Below are positions 1-17,900 of a stretch of DNA of 64,000 nucleotides, piece by piece. The notes below the pieces were generated by a model. That model had not been told where the DNA came from and ran no database searches. It was given only the letters and a program-made list of their open reading frames with translations. The position numbers and the translations under genes were made by a program. This stretch comes from Ridgeia piscesae (taxonomy: Eukaryota; Annelida; Polychaeta; Sabellida; Siboglinidae). Numbering within the stretch: the first letter of the stretch is position 1; the number at the start of each line of letters is the position of its first letter. The stretch lies in the NCBI GenBank assembly GCA_025642075.2, contig JAODUO010000874.1:106001-170000 (forward strand), given 5' to 3'.

Positions 1-2295
1 ACAATCTTTTTTTGTTTTGTTTTTTATTTTACCCAATTAATTTCTGTTTAGTTACCAGATTTTCCAAATTTACTGACACTTTTTATATTGTGCATCATTG
101 TGTTTTACCTCATCACTCTCTTATAAATTCTGCTAAGATGTCTCATTAAATAACTCACAAAAAGATTTTACATAATATTTGTTCCTGGAAAAAGTCTTAA
201 AATCCTTTAATTGCATGTAAATATTATGCCAAGTCTGTTAGGTTGCTGGACATTCACTGCGTAATACTTTATCCTTGCCCAGTAGACTGAATTGTTTCCT
301 TTAGATGGCACACGTAACCATGCTAATTTACGCAAGAGATGTCAGTTGTTCATGGCAATTGAATGACACAGAGCATTCTGGATTTCCCTGCAAATTAATC
401 TATCGTAAAGTAGAACAAATCTTACAGTTACCAAACTACATTTGCTAGTTGTGGACATTGTAGTGTCAAATGTCACCACACACACAAAAGTATAAAACTG
501 TGAGCCTGTGATTCCCTGTTTATGGAAAATGATCTGTTCATTGTTATGGACTCACAATGAATTCATATGAATATCAGTGCCTGTATCGTAACATGCAAAA
601 CAAGGTATGTGGCACGTAGCTATTTCTACATAGCTTGTTTTGAAGAGTTGAGTAACTTTACCAATTTAGTTGATATGTGTTAATCTTGTATGTTGTCAGA
701 GAGGAATAGACATTCATTAAAAGTCATACTGTATTTTTCTCACAGTGGACACTGACCATTCCAGTGACCAATCATAGACATGTAGCCTAGTGTAGCTACC
801 AGTAGCAAAACACATTCCAGTGACATTTGTTGCTACATGAAACTGAAAGATTGAAGAGCCTTAGTTCAATGCTGATACCCATATGTCTGAGTAACTGCTA
901 TCAATTGATGTATGCAACCACATGCACAGCAAGATACACTGTTACACTATCTGACTATCTGTGTTAATATATTATTTGGCACGCTTTCTGCAGCAACTAA
1001 AGAGATGCAAAAACCAGCCGATGCTTATACAGCATACGGTCTGACTCCCTGCGCACTCAGCCAGATGGGGGGTCATGACTTGTTGTCATGGCAACGAGTT
1101 AATGAAGTGGTGTCCTTGGGCATGGGGCTGATGTGACACTGGAGCTAAATAAACAATAACATCTATAAATACATGTTGTCCAGCCCATGTGGAGTAGACT
1201 GGTCGATTTGTGTTGCGACTGTATTATCAGTTTTGTGCCGTTGTGGATACATACTGGTGTAGAATCACTGTACAGAGTGATATGTGATACGGGCCATAGA
1301 CTGAAGGTGTATTTTATCATGGGAATAAATGTGTCGGAGACGTAAGGACATTAAGAAATGAGACAACACCCATTTTCCCACTCGTATAATATCCAGGCAG
1401 TGTTTAGTGAATGTCGCTCGCCAAACATGTGAAATAGATTGTACTTAGTGTGTGCGTTGAAATATGTAGATCTATACAGTATTGTTTATTATGTATCTTA
1501 GTCTAGTTGCAGGACAGCGAACCTAGAAATTGTAATTACTGTAAGGTTTTTTGATTGATATGTGTTCACATGAGTGACTGGAAGATTTTTAGCTTTGTTG
1601 GCACTGGACCAACTTTGGGGGTATTTTTATTAGTAATTAGCATTATTAACGCTAATTAAGCTTGATCCAAGTAGAACGTCTGAACTAATAGGCCTATAAT
1701 CATGTGTGATAGCTCTTTTCTATACACATTTGACTCGAGGAATTCATTTCTTATATTTTTGTCATGATTAAAGGTCAATGTATAAAATCAAGGTCAGTTG
1801 TTTTTTACCAAGGCTTCCTAGATCAAGGGTGTGTTTTTCACATTCTCTCTAGAACAAAGGTCAACATTATATAGAAGTTGCCTAGACAAGGGTATTATTT
1901 TAAGAATTGTCGTTGTCCTTTCACAAATAAAAAAAACATACACACATAATGGGTGACATGTTCCCGACCATGTCGAGGTGCTTGAGAAGTCATGCAGACA
2001 TTGGAATAAATTAATCACGCTTCCTATTTGTTTTAGATGTGATGGTTCTGAACCTTCTGGACGAGGGCAGAAGGACGTAGTCGTTATGTAGAATATGTGC
2101 ATTGTCACTCGACAATTTTAAATGTACCCATTGTAAGAAGATATTATGGCTGTTAATTTGTAAATACTGTTTGCTGTTGTCTATGGTAGCTGTCAGTCAC
2201 CCTGTTGTCATGTAGTCCTGTTATCATGGACGTGTGTTGTGGCATGGTATAGTCACTATAGTGCTGCTGTTACAACTGACTGGGTCTGTTGCCAG
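1..2295 (+). other. Intronic sequence upstream of the first visible kinase exon
   Basis: No exon, RNA gene or array is recognisable here. The next downstream element is a 3' splice site (tgttgccag) at the start of the first kinase exon. SH3 and SH2 coding exons expected for a Src-family gene are not visible, so this is most simply part of one long intron whose upstream exons lie outside the window. Short open frames, for example at 912-1136, show no family similarity. Confidence 0.5.
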
Positions 2296-6717
<4,422 letters not shown>

Positions 6718-8994
6718 CCTCTGGTGGCAGCGATCGTAGTTGTGCTTTCAATGTACACTGTTGACATCGACTGGTGGACACTTCAACTGTGCTTTCGGTG
6801 TCGAGTCTTCAAGCCTCGTGGCGACACACAGCAGAACAATGCTTTCACTGTCAAATGTTCACGCCTGGTGAATGCTTGTGCAACGATGGCGACATCTGGT
6901 GCCAGTCACTGCCACAAGGATATTGCCTTGAGACTGTCTGACTTTTGTGAGTAAACTTATTTGCATCAGTACACGAACATTGTGCCATCGAGTGAGATCG
7001 TTAGTTCTACGCTGTTTGTGTTGGTGATTGTTGAAGTATTTGTGTCAGACGAGTGAGGCACAGGCTACTAGTCACCCACAGCACACACCAAGGCACACTA
7101 CTTGCTGTATGTCGCCAACAAAGCCCTCGTTCTCTGAGGGTAAACAAGGTATTGTTGCTTCAGCAGCTGGTGGTTGTGCATTAGATATGGCAAATTGTTC
7201 AAAACATGCCACAAGTTTCTGACGTACCCAATAATGCTGAATGGTGACGATAACTGAATACGGTCATGGAAAAGTGTGATATTGTTGTCACACAGTTTGT
7301 GGGTTATAAGTTTGTATGGGAAATCCATTCTTGTAGGAGACAACTGGGTTCTTTGTCATGTTGCTTTTATGCAGGCCAGTGTAATATGTTGTTGGACCAA
7401 ACATGAGTATTGTGTAGTCCACTTGTGGCAGGTGATCACAATGTTGTCACATCGCGTGTCTCTGTATAATCAACACCATTGTTGTACCCTGCACAAGGCC
7501 TGCTGGGGTCTTCTCTCCAAGGTCTTCAACAACCCTGTGTTCTTTCTATTAGCTGTGTATGTCTGTAAATATATAATTAAGATGTAAAAACAGTTGATTG
7601 TCGTAGAAGACAATAGTCACATGCAGAACTCTGCATTGCTTCCCCCTGCATGTGTCTGTCTGGGACAGGGGACAAGTTCCCACCAGTCAGCTTGTAGCAA
7701 GTCCCAACCCACCCTCACCTCCCAGTCAGGAAGGATCTGGGATGGTGAACGTGGAACAGCAGTGGATGAGGAAAGTTGTCAGCCATTTAGAGATCATTAT
7801 CTATCGAGTAGCACAGCTTTAAACATTTCAAAACGATCATATTGGAATCCTCCGAGAATAATAGATTTATTTAATTCTGAGAAAGCATCTGCCCCTGCTG
7901 GATTAGTTTCTTTCTTTGAACTTGTGCAACCCCAGGAGTTAGGTGAATCTTACAGTTGTATATGTGCTAGCTAGACAAAGGTAATATTCAACTTTGTCGA
8001 GTATATTTACTTGCTGTCTTGTTTTTAATCTCCATTGTTGTGTAATAATTGAGCATTGGCATATTAAGTCTGACGAACTGGTCTAATGTGGATTGAAGAA
8101 ATATGTATATTTCACAAGATATTGTATTGTATATAACAAGCTACATATTAGCGGAATCACTAGTACCTGTATACCAAGTAGTAGTACTAGTAGCTGTGTA
8201 AGGAATTCCGACACTGATTATTCTGTTTACCAATACTTCATTCTACAGAAGTCTAGAAGTTCAGAAATGTGTATGTATCCTGTTGATATTGTAACTTTTG
8301 AATGTGTCATTTATAGATGTTATGTTTCTCAATACTGTCGTTGGTTACAAGACAGAAACCTTCATGTTGGTGGCACCTACGATTTGCAGGTTTTCTGCCA
8401 ATGTATATGGGTTGAGGGGGACTTCTGAGTTGGTGTATTGCCATGTCCTTGTCACTGGGCCCACCAGCCTAGGAGTAATTATAACTGCTTAGTGTATGGC
8501 AAGGACTTTCAAAGAATCCCATATTAAAAGGTATTGTCGTTAAAAGTTTGAACCATTCCAGAAATCCCCCTCCGTAACATAGTGACATCACATCTATTTA
8601 CAACTGTGTCTTTTTTGTACAAATAATAATTACACAGTTGCTAGTTGTACAGAAAGTAATTAAAGATAAATTTACAATGCAATTTATAAAGGGAAGCAAA
8701 CCCATTATTCACAAGTACTGCAATCCTTTCAGTACATACAAACTTTTAATGCAGTGACAAAACATTGCCATTGTCTGCATGAGACAGTGGGGTGAGCCTG
8801 CATGAGTTACTGAGTGGACAGGCAGGTCATATGGATGAGAGGATCTGCATGTTAGTTCTGGACAAACTGGTCTGTATTCCATGGGTGAATATGTTTAGTG
8901 TTCCATGGGTTAGTTTGCCTGTATGTTAACTGGGTGGGTGTGCCCTTTGTTCAATGGGTGGGTCCATCTGTGGGTTTCATGGAAGGTCTGCCTG

Positions 8995-9775
8995 TGTGTT
9001 CCACAGGTGGTTCAGAATATGTGTTGCACAGGTGGTTCAGCCTGTGTGTTGCACAGGTGGTTCAGAATATGTGTTTGACTGGTGGTAGAGCCTGTGTGTT
9101 TGACAGGTGGTTCAGCCTGTGTGTTTCACAGGTGGTTCAGCATGTGTATTCCACAGATGGTTCAGCCTGTGTGTTTCACAGGTGGTTCAGCCTGTGTGTG
9201 TTCCACAGGTGGTTCAGCCTGTGTGTTTAACAGGTGGTTCAGCCTGTGTGTTTCACATGTGGTTCAGCCTGTGTGTTCCACAGGTGGTTCAACCTGTGTG
9301 TTCCACAGGTGGTTCAGCCTGTGCGTTCCACAGGTGGTTCAGCCTGTGTGTTCCACATGTGGTTCAGCCTGTGTGTTTCACAGGTGGTTCAGCCTGTGTG
9401 TTCCACAGGTGGTTCAGCCTGTGTGTTCCACAGGTGATTCAGCCTGTGTGTTCCACAGATGGTTCAGCCTGTGTGTTTCACAGATGGTTCAGCCTGTGTG
9501 TTTCACAGGTGGTTCAGCCTGTGTGTTCCACAGGTGGTTCAGCCTATGTGTTTCACAAGTGGTTCAGCCTATGTGTTTCACAGGTGGGTCTGCCTGTGTT
9601 TTCCACAGGTGGTTCAGCCTATGTGTTCCACAGGTGGTTCAGCCTGTGTTTCACAGGTGGGTCTGCCTGTGTGTTCCACAGGTGGTTCAGCCTGTGTGTT
9701 CCACAGGTGGTTCAGCCTATGTGTTTCACAGGTGGGTCTGCCTGTGTGTTTCACAGGTGGTTCAGCCTGGCCTGC
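8995..9775. repeat. 24-bp minisatellite, about 31 copies
   Basis: The unit reads approximately ggtggttcagcctgtgtgtt plus ccaca, with recurrent t/c (ttcaca/ccacag) and g/a variants. Because 24 is a multiple of 3 and the unit lacks stops, several frames stay open for over 200 codons. These frames are by-products of the repeat, not genes. It lies about 2.3 kb after the kinase stop codon. Confidence 0.93.
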
Positions 9776-10594
9776 GTATTCCATGAGTGGTTTGGCTATG
9801 GTCGTATTTACAACAGTTTAAAATGAAAGAAAAAGAAGGGATGTTGTTGAAATTCTGTGACATATGTTGTAGACATAGGCATTTGTTGCGATTACCTATA
9901 GCTTGTCTGTAAACATTGTGCATTGGTCGTGTAGTCTTATACGAACAATGCTATTTTATGTGAACATGTTCACTGGATGTTTTGTCATTTTTTTAATCAA
10001 AACGATCTACAGCTATTATTATCTACATAGCTATAATAATGAATATGCTACGCAGCTGCATTATTCTCGCACAGAGCAGAGCTATTACGTGTATTGTCAA
10101 AAGGCACCAGAAGACAATAAATCACTGTTTCTTCACAAATCATGTTGCAAAATGTTGTGGATAAAGTGTGCCTAATAATCTATTTCTCAGTGTCTTTACT
10201 TTTATTTGTTTCTCATGGTAGAACTATTTATTGAGCTTTAATGCTGTATGGAGCTTTCTGTTGGCAAATTCACTGACATTTTATCGATATAGATGCACAT
10301 ATGATGTTTGAAAACTACAGTTGTTAACTGTTACCGGTTATGAAATGTATTTTCTAATGAATGAAACAGAATCAATGCAGTTGTAAGACGCTGCAGGTCT
10401 GCACAAATATCCCTCTGTCTGTCGAAACTTTAATGTGTATATTGGGTCAACACAAGTGTTGTTATAAGCAAGCTTGGGGTCGCTCAAAGATATGTAAACA
10501 AACTATTATTGCCTGATGGCATCTTTGGACTGCAGGTGGCAGCACTTGTTGTGGTTGCAGCTGTAGTGTCCTCAATGTATAGCTGTTGTAGAGA

Positions 10595-10600
10595 AATAAA
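10595..10600 (+). terminator. Candidate poly(A) signal of the kinase gene
   Basis: AATAAA in gagaaataaagcc, preceded by TGT-rich sequence. This is the best-placed hexamer before the convergent THOC1 3' end. Confidence 0.35.
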
Positions 10601-10665
10601 GCCACATTTTATATGCACACTGCCCTTTGAGTTATAACACATTATACACATGTAGAATGACATGT

Positions 10666-10671
10666 TTTATT
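10666..10671 (-). terminator. Candidate poly(A) signal of THOC1
   Basis: TTTATT on the + strand, that is AATAAA on the - strand, 741 nt past the THOC1 stop codon and 66 bp from the candidate kinase signal. The assignment is by position and hexamer only. Confidence 0.3.
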
Positions 10672-10679
10672 ATAAAAAA

Positions 10680-11411
10680 AATCTGGAAACTAATAATTAT
10701 TATATACAAGTATGGCGGACTTGCCATCTGAACTGTCAATCAAAGCTGTACTCTATACATTTTGATGTAAAAACAGAAGTTTTTCAAATACATTTTAACA
10801 GTTAAATACAACCTGAAATATGTTCTCAATGTTAGCTTCCTAAGGGCTGCGTTTGCTCACCAAGAACTGGTTTCATGAAATGGCTTGGAACATTCTCAAT
10901 GCGATTGTTTTAGTAAATTGTGTTGTTTTTACGTATGCAAAAACATGAATTTACACAAACAAATAATTGTGTAACTTTAAGAATGCTTCATGAAACCGGA
11001 CCCAGGTGAACATTTGGCCTATGTCAGCAGGTTCCAAACAGTATGTCCTACAAGTTACAAACTTAACAATGGCTACCCAGGGAACATTTGCACAAGGCAG
11101 ACATGTACCATACGGTGGGAGACCGCACAGTGTACTGTAGGATGGGTGACCTTTACTGTAGGGTGGGTGACCTGTACCATAGGGTGGGTGAGCTGTAGAG
11201 ATGATTTTAAGATAAATGGCTACAGTTGACTAAACTGGCCAACACAAGGCAAACTATGCCACAATCAAACGTCTTCTTCAACTTCAAAGGTCTGCTTCAT
11301 TGAATTTTCACAAGTGTCGCCAGTCTGCAGTCAGTCGGTGCCAGTCTGCAGTTCTGTTCCATCTCGTCCAGCACCATGGTTCGTTGACATCAGTGACATC
11401 ACTGGTGTCAT
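10680..11411. other. THOC1 3' UTR / convergent intergenic region
   Basis: No coding exon. At about 11103-11195 there are four degenerate copies of a 20-bp unit resembling tgtaccatagggtgggtgac. Otherwise nothing is recognised. Confidence 0.5.
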
Positions 11412-11877
11412 TCATGCGTTCTCGTCCGTGTCACCAAACACAAAGGCCGCAATGGCAGCCTGGCCGATCTCCTTGAGAGCGACACTCAGGTCGGACACAC
11501 TTGTTCTGCCCGGGTCATTCGCCTGTAACCCAACAACATACACTGTAGACTGGGTTCATCCAAAGGTCAGCCTTTCTAACCATTTCAGTAAGACAGCTGC
11601 TGTTGCGGCCACACAGTGCCTGGCACCTGAATTCGACAGGCTATACATATCATTTATTTCCCACACAATTATCTATGTGGAGGTACATGTTATATGTCGC
11701 CTTTAAAGCAATAGCTCTATAGTCATGGAATACCACCCTGTTGATTTTTTTTATAGATTTATGCAATTTTTTTGTAAAATTCTTTGATTGACATAATGGC
11801 AATTTAGCAAGTATAATACATTTATTACATTGTATAAATATATGTGTGTATATGTAGGTGTGTGTATATATAATATT

Positions 11878-11914
<37 letters not shown>

Positions 11915-14900
11915 CTTATTATTTACACATTGTACAACATTTAGAATTTAGGCTATAAATCTATTATAACATAAAAATTCAACATCAATGTGAATGATTG
12001 CAAGTGGAGAAGCAGCAAAGACAGTGTTACTTCAATTCAATGTAGTATCTCCATTGAATATATCATATATTTGTAGATGAAATGAAGACTGTTAGATTTA
12101 CATTTCATGCCCACAATGCACCATTAGCACATCTAATACAAATAATAACAATTTAAGAAACTGTGTCAATGCATCATGAGGTGGGAGCAGAGGCGTAAAT
12201 TACATGGATCTTGTGTGTGACATGACACTAACCACATGACACTGACAACACTGATGACACTACAATTATGACACTAACAACATGACACTCATGATATGAC
12301 ACTAACGATACAACACCGACACTATGACATGACTGACCTTCCAGTGACTGAGCATGCTGAGTGCTGAGGTTGTGTCACTGTCCGGGTTTTCAAACTGTGC
12401 CATGTTGTCCTCCGCGTAGCTGAGCTCAGTGGCGAGCTGTCTCCACTTCGAGCCGAGCCTCTCCGCGATGGCCATCAACTGGGAGTCAGTCACCACAGCT
12501 ACGTCCTCCCCCTCCTCCCCTTCCTTGCTCCCTGCCTCGTCCTTCTCCAGCCCGTCTGGGGTCTGGTCCTCGCTTCCTTCCATCACACCTTCCCCCTTCC
12601 CCTCCTCCATGTGTGCCTACAACATCAAGGTGGTTGGACTATGGATGATGTGGACACTGTCTCATTAAGATAAGGACCTCGTAAGAACATTATTTACATT
12701 TAAAATTGAAAATGTAACTGTGGATTCTGTATCCACAGTTACATTTTCAATTTTTTCTAAATACAAAAAGTTGCCAAGGACACTATCTCGATGACACATT
12801 GGCGGAAGTGTCCCTCTGACATATCCTGGTGCTGACAAATGTTGAACAAGATCACTCTGTAGGAATTATATTGCTTTTAAACAAACAAAATTGGGCTCCT
12901 GAGCTCATAAGACATGTGAGCCAATAATCATACTTGATTTGTGGACAATGTATCTACATGGACAACATGACAATTAGTGTCTCTGTTAAACTGCCTTCAT
13001 AGGAACCTACAACTGGTACTTGCAGTGCATCCTTTGTTAAAAACATCTCAGGATCACCCACACATTCAGATCCTAACATGCTCCTTAGCAAAACAGCACA
13101 ATTTTTACTACTGCATGGCAATGAAAAAGTAACAATAAAAAACAAAGATGGCATTTTAATGTCTTGGAACAAATAAGTTACTTAATATTAGTATCAGATG
13201 GGAGGATTACAGCTTTCAGTGGCCAACTGCAGACATCATAAAATAAATAAATCATATACTAGCTACATGAGATATGCATAAATAGCCTACAATGTGGAAA
13301 GATGAAACTACTTTTACATGTTATTCTTGAAAACGTTGTAGATGTGCAAAGAAAGCCTGGTGGAGACTGAGTTTCACATACGGGCATGTCCTTGGCCAGT
13401 TTGCTGATCATCTGTTCAAGGTACTGCGCGAGAGGCTTTTGTTGGCCCCCAATGGCGGGCTGCTGCGCAAAGAAGTACGCACTGCGCAGGGCCAGCAGCC
13501 GCAGAGCCTTCCACGCATAGCCCTTCTTGTTGACCAGTCTGGAAAACACAAGCCTCATATCAGCTACACTCATACACAAGCCTCATGTCAGCTACACTCA
13601 TACACAAGCCTCATGTCAGCTACACTCATACACAAGTCCTCATGTCAGCTACATTCATACACAAGCCTCATGTCAGCTACAGTCATACACAAGCCTCATA
13701 TCAGCTACATTCATACACAAGCCTCATATCAGCTACACTCATACACAAGCCTCATGTCAGCTACACTCATACACATGCCTCATGTCAGCTACACTCATAC
13801 ACATGCCTCATGTCAGCTACATTCATACACAAGCCTCATGTCAGCTACAGTCATACACAAGCCTCATGTCAGCTACACTCATACACATGCCTCATGTCAG
13901 CTACAGTCATACACAAGCCTCATGTCAGCTACACTCATACACAAGCCTCATGTCAGCTACACTCATACACAAGCCTCATGTCAGCTACACTCATACACAA
14001 GCCTCATGTCAGCTACACTCATACACAAGCCTCATGTCAGCTACACTCATACACAACCCTCATGTCAGCTACACTCATACACAGCCTCATGTCAGCTACA
14101 TCATACACACCCTCATGTCAGCTACACTCATACACACCCTCATGTCAGCTACACTCATACACAACCTCATGTCAGCTACACTCATACACACCCTCATGTC
14201 AGCTACACTCATACACATCCCTCATGTCAGCTACACTCATACACAACCCTCATGTCAGCTACACTCATACACAACCCTCATGTCAGCTACACTCATACAC
14301 ACCCTCATGTCAGCTACACTCATACACACCCTCATGTCAGCTACACTCATACACAAGCCTCATGTCAGCTACACTCATACACACCTCATGTCAGCTACAC
14401 TCATACACAACCCTCATGTCAGCTACACTCATACACAAGCCTCATGTCAGCTACACTCATACACACCCTCATGTCAGCTACACTCATACACACCCTCATG
14501 TCAGCTACACTCATACACAACCCTCATGTCAGCTACACTCATACACACCCTCATGTCAGCTACACTCATACACAACCCTCATGTCAGCTACACTCATACA
14601 CATCCCTCATGTCAGCTACACTCATACACAACCCTCATGTCAGCTACACTCATACACACCCTCATGTCAGCTACACTCATACACAAGCCTCATGTCAGCT
14701 ACACTCATACACAACCCTCATGTCAGCTACACTCATACACAACCCTCATGTCAGCTACACTCATACACACCCTCATGTCAGCTACACTCATACACAACCT
14801 CATGTCAGACTACATCTCATTACACATGCCCCCATGTCAGCTACACTCATACACAACCCTCATGTCAGCTACACTCATACACTAGCCTCATATCAGCTAC

Positions 14901-17900
14901 AGTCATACACATCCCTCATGTCAGCTACATTCATACACATCCCTCATGTCAGCTAATCTCGTACACAACCCTCATGTCAGCTACACTCATACACAACCCT
15001 CATGTCAGCTACACTCATACACAAGCCTCATATCAGCTACAGTCATACACATCCCTCATGTCAGCTACACTCATACACATCCCTCATGTCAGCTACACTC
15101 ATACACAACCCTCATGTCAGCTACACTCATACACAACCCTCATGTCAGCTACACTCATAACACCTCATTCAGCTACACTCTAACACCCTCATGTCAGCTA
15201 CACTCATACACAACTCATGTCAGCTACATCATAACACCTCATTCAGCTACATCATAACACCCTCATTCAGCTACATCATAACATCCCTCATGTCAGCTAA
15301 TCTACACACCCTCATGTCAGCTACACTCATACACAACCCTCATTCAGCTACATCATACACAACCTCATTCAGCTACATCATACACACCTCATGTCAGCTA
15401 CATCATACACACCTCATGTCAGCTACATATACACAACCTCATGTCAGCTACATCTACACAACCTCATTCAGCTACACTCATAACAACCCTCATTCAGCTA
15501 CACTCATACACATCCTCATGTCAGCTACACTCTACACAACCTCATGTCAGCTACATCATACACAACCCTCATGTCAGCTACATCATAAAACCTCATTCAG
15601 CTACATCATACACACCTCATGTCAGCTACATCATACACACCTCATGTCAGCTACACTCATACACAACCTCATGTCAGCTACATCATACACAACCTCATGT
15701 CAGCTACACTCATACACAAGCCTCATTCAGCTACATCATACACACCTCATGTCAGCTACACTCATACACAAGCCTCATGTCAGCTACACTCTACACAAGC
15801 CTCATGTCAGCTACACTCATACACAAGCCTCATGTCAGCTACACTCATACACATGCCTCATGTCAGCTACACTCGTACACAACCCTCATGTCAGCTACAC
15901 TCATACACAACCCTCATGTCAGCTACACTCATACACTAGCCTCATATCAGCTAGTCATACACATCCCTCATGTCAGCTACATTCATACACATCCCTCATG
16001 TCAGCTAATCTCGTACACAACCCTCATGTCAGCTACACTCATACACAACCCTCATGTCAGCTACACTCATACACAACCTCATGTCAGCTACACTCATACA
16101 CATCCCTCATGTCAGCTACACTCATACACATCCCTCATGTCAGCTACACTAATACACAACCCTCATGTCAGCTACACTCATATACAACCCTCATATCAGC
16201 TACACTCATACACATCCCTCATGTCAGCTACACTCATACACAAGCCTCATGTCAGCTACACTCATACACATCCCTCATGTCAGCTACACTCATATACAAC
16301 CCTCATATCAGCTACACTCATACACATCCCTCATGTCAGCTACTCTCATACACATCCCTCGTGTCAGCTCAGTTACAGTCATATACAACCATCAAGTCAG
16401 CTCATTTAAAAGTCATACATCTACATTACTGACGTGATGGTTGTGCATGACTGACATGATAGTTCATGTCAGTTCATCTACAGTCATACACAACCTTCAT
16501 GTCAGATGCACACATAGAGGGTTGACAACGGGTTATCTTAACTGAGAAAGAAAAAACAACAATTGTCAAACAAAAAGACACAGTGTCTGTCTAACAAAGA
16601 TCAAACATTCACATGTTCGACCTGCCCAGCTGCTCCGACAATGTATGCATTTACACACAACAAACACAACTTTATACAATGCACAAGCAAATATGCACTG
16701 ACATTTGTGTTCAATAGTTTGTTCTTTTTGATGATGATAACAACTATTTTTATGATGACAACACCTACTGTTATTTAAAGTTGATTTTTCTAAACGTTTG
16801 CTATTATAATATTATAACAGAGTCTCACTTGTACGCGTCTTCAATCATAGCTTCAGGGTCAGCCTGTTCTATTGCCTCCTCAAAGAACTCCTCCATTGAC
16901 GGCAAGAAGTTTCTATAGGACATAAGACATTTCTATAGGATACAAGAAGGTTCTATAGGACACAAGGTGGTGTTGTAGGATACAAGAAGTTTCTATAAGA
17001 AATAAGACATTTCTATAGGACACAAGATGGTTCTGTATGATGCAAGATGGTTCTATTGGATACAAGAAGGTTCTATAGGAAATAAGGCATTTCTATAGGA
17101 TACAAGAAGGTTCTATAGGATACAAGATGGTTCTATAGGATACAAGAAGTTTCTATAGGAAATAAGACATTTCTATAGGATACAAGAAATTCTATAGGAT
17201 ACAAGCAGGTTCTATAGGATACAAGAAGGTTCTATAGGATACAACAAGGTTCTATAGGATACAAGAAGGTATAGGATACAAACGTTAATAATACAATGTT
17301 GTCTATTAATGATTATATATTGACAGTTTACAATAATGAATGTCTTGCTTAAACTGTAAATTAAAATGTTGTGGCAAATGGTGAATGGTCAAGCAGGAGT
17401 CACTGTGTAGAGTGTTGAATGGTCAAGCAGGAGTCACTGTGTAGAGTGTTGAATGGTCAAGCAGGAGTCACTGTGTAGAGTGTTGAATGGTCAAGCAGCA
17501 GTCACTGTGTAGAGTGTTGAATGGTCAAGCAGGAGTCACTGTGTAGAGTGTTGAATGGTCAAGCAGGAGTCACTGTGTAGAGTGTTGAATGGTCAAGCAG
17601 CAGTCACTGTGTAGAGTGTTGAATGGTCAAGCAGGAGTCACTGTGTAGAGTGTTGAATGGTCAAGCAGGAGTCACTGTGTAGAGTGTTGAATGGTCAAGC
17701 AGGAGTCACTGTGTAGAGTGTTGAATGGTCAAGCAGGAGTCACTGTGTAGTGTTGAATGGTCAAGCAGGAGTCACTGTGTAGTGTTGAATGGTCAAGCAG
17801 CAGTCACTGTGTAGAGTGTTGAATGGTCAAGCAGCAGTCACTGTGTAGAGTGCTGAATGGTCAAGCAGGAGTCACTGTGTAGAGTGTTGAATGGTCAAGC

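Larger units (their letters stand above)
6718..10600 (+). other. Probable long 3' UTR / downstream region of the kinase gene
   Basis: No further exon is recognisable after the TGA. The stretch is non-coding in character and contains a 24-bp minisatellite. The first convincing AATAAA in a 3'-end-like setting is at 10595. A UTR of about 3.9 kb is inferred, not proved; earlier AATAAA-like hexamers (for example near 10116) are alternatives. Confidence 0.4.

Noticed and set aside
9082..9826. Open frames of over 230 codons (VVQPVCSTGGSA-type)
   Set aside because: 24-bp array without stops in several frames; no start context, and no conserved or non-repetitive part.
12302..12610. A small separate - strand gene starting MEEGKGEG
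   Set aside because: The Met is internal to THOC1 exon 18, which begins six nucleotides earlier at a gttgtag acceptor.
13439..16432. Long open frames of 300-530 codons ([20 protein letters not shown])
   Set aside because: They are translations of the 26-28-bp minisatellite in THOC1 intron 16 and drift between frames with each unit-length change. Only the first ~100 nt overlap exon 17, and on the opposite strand.
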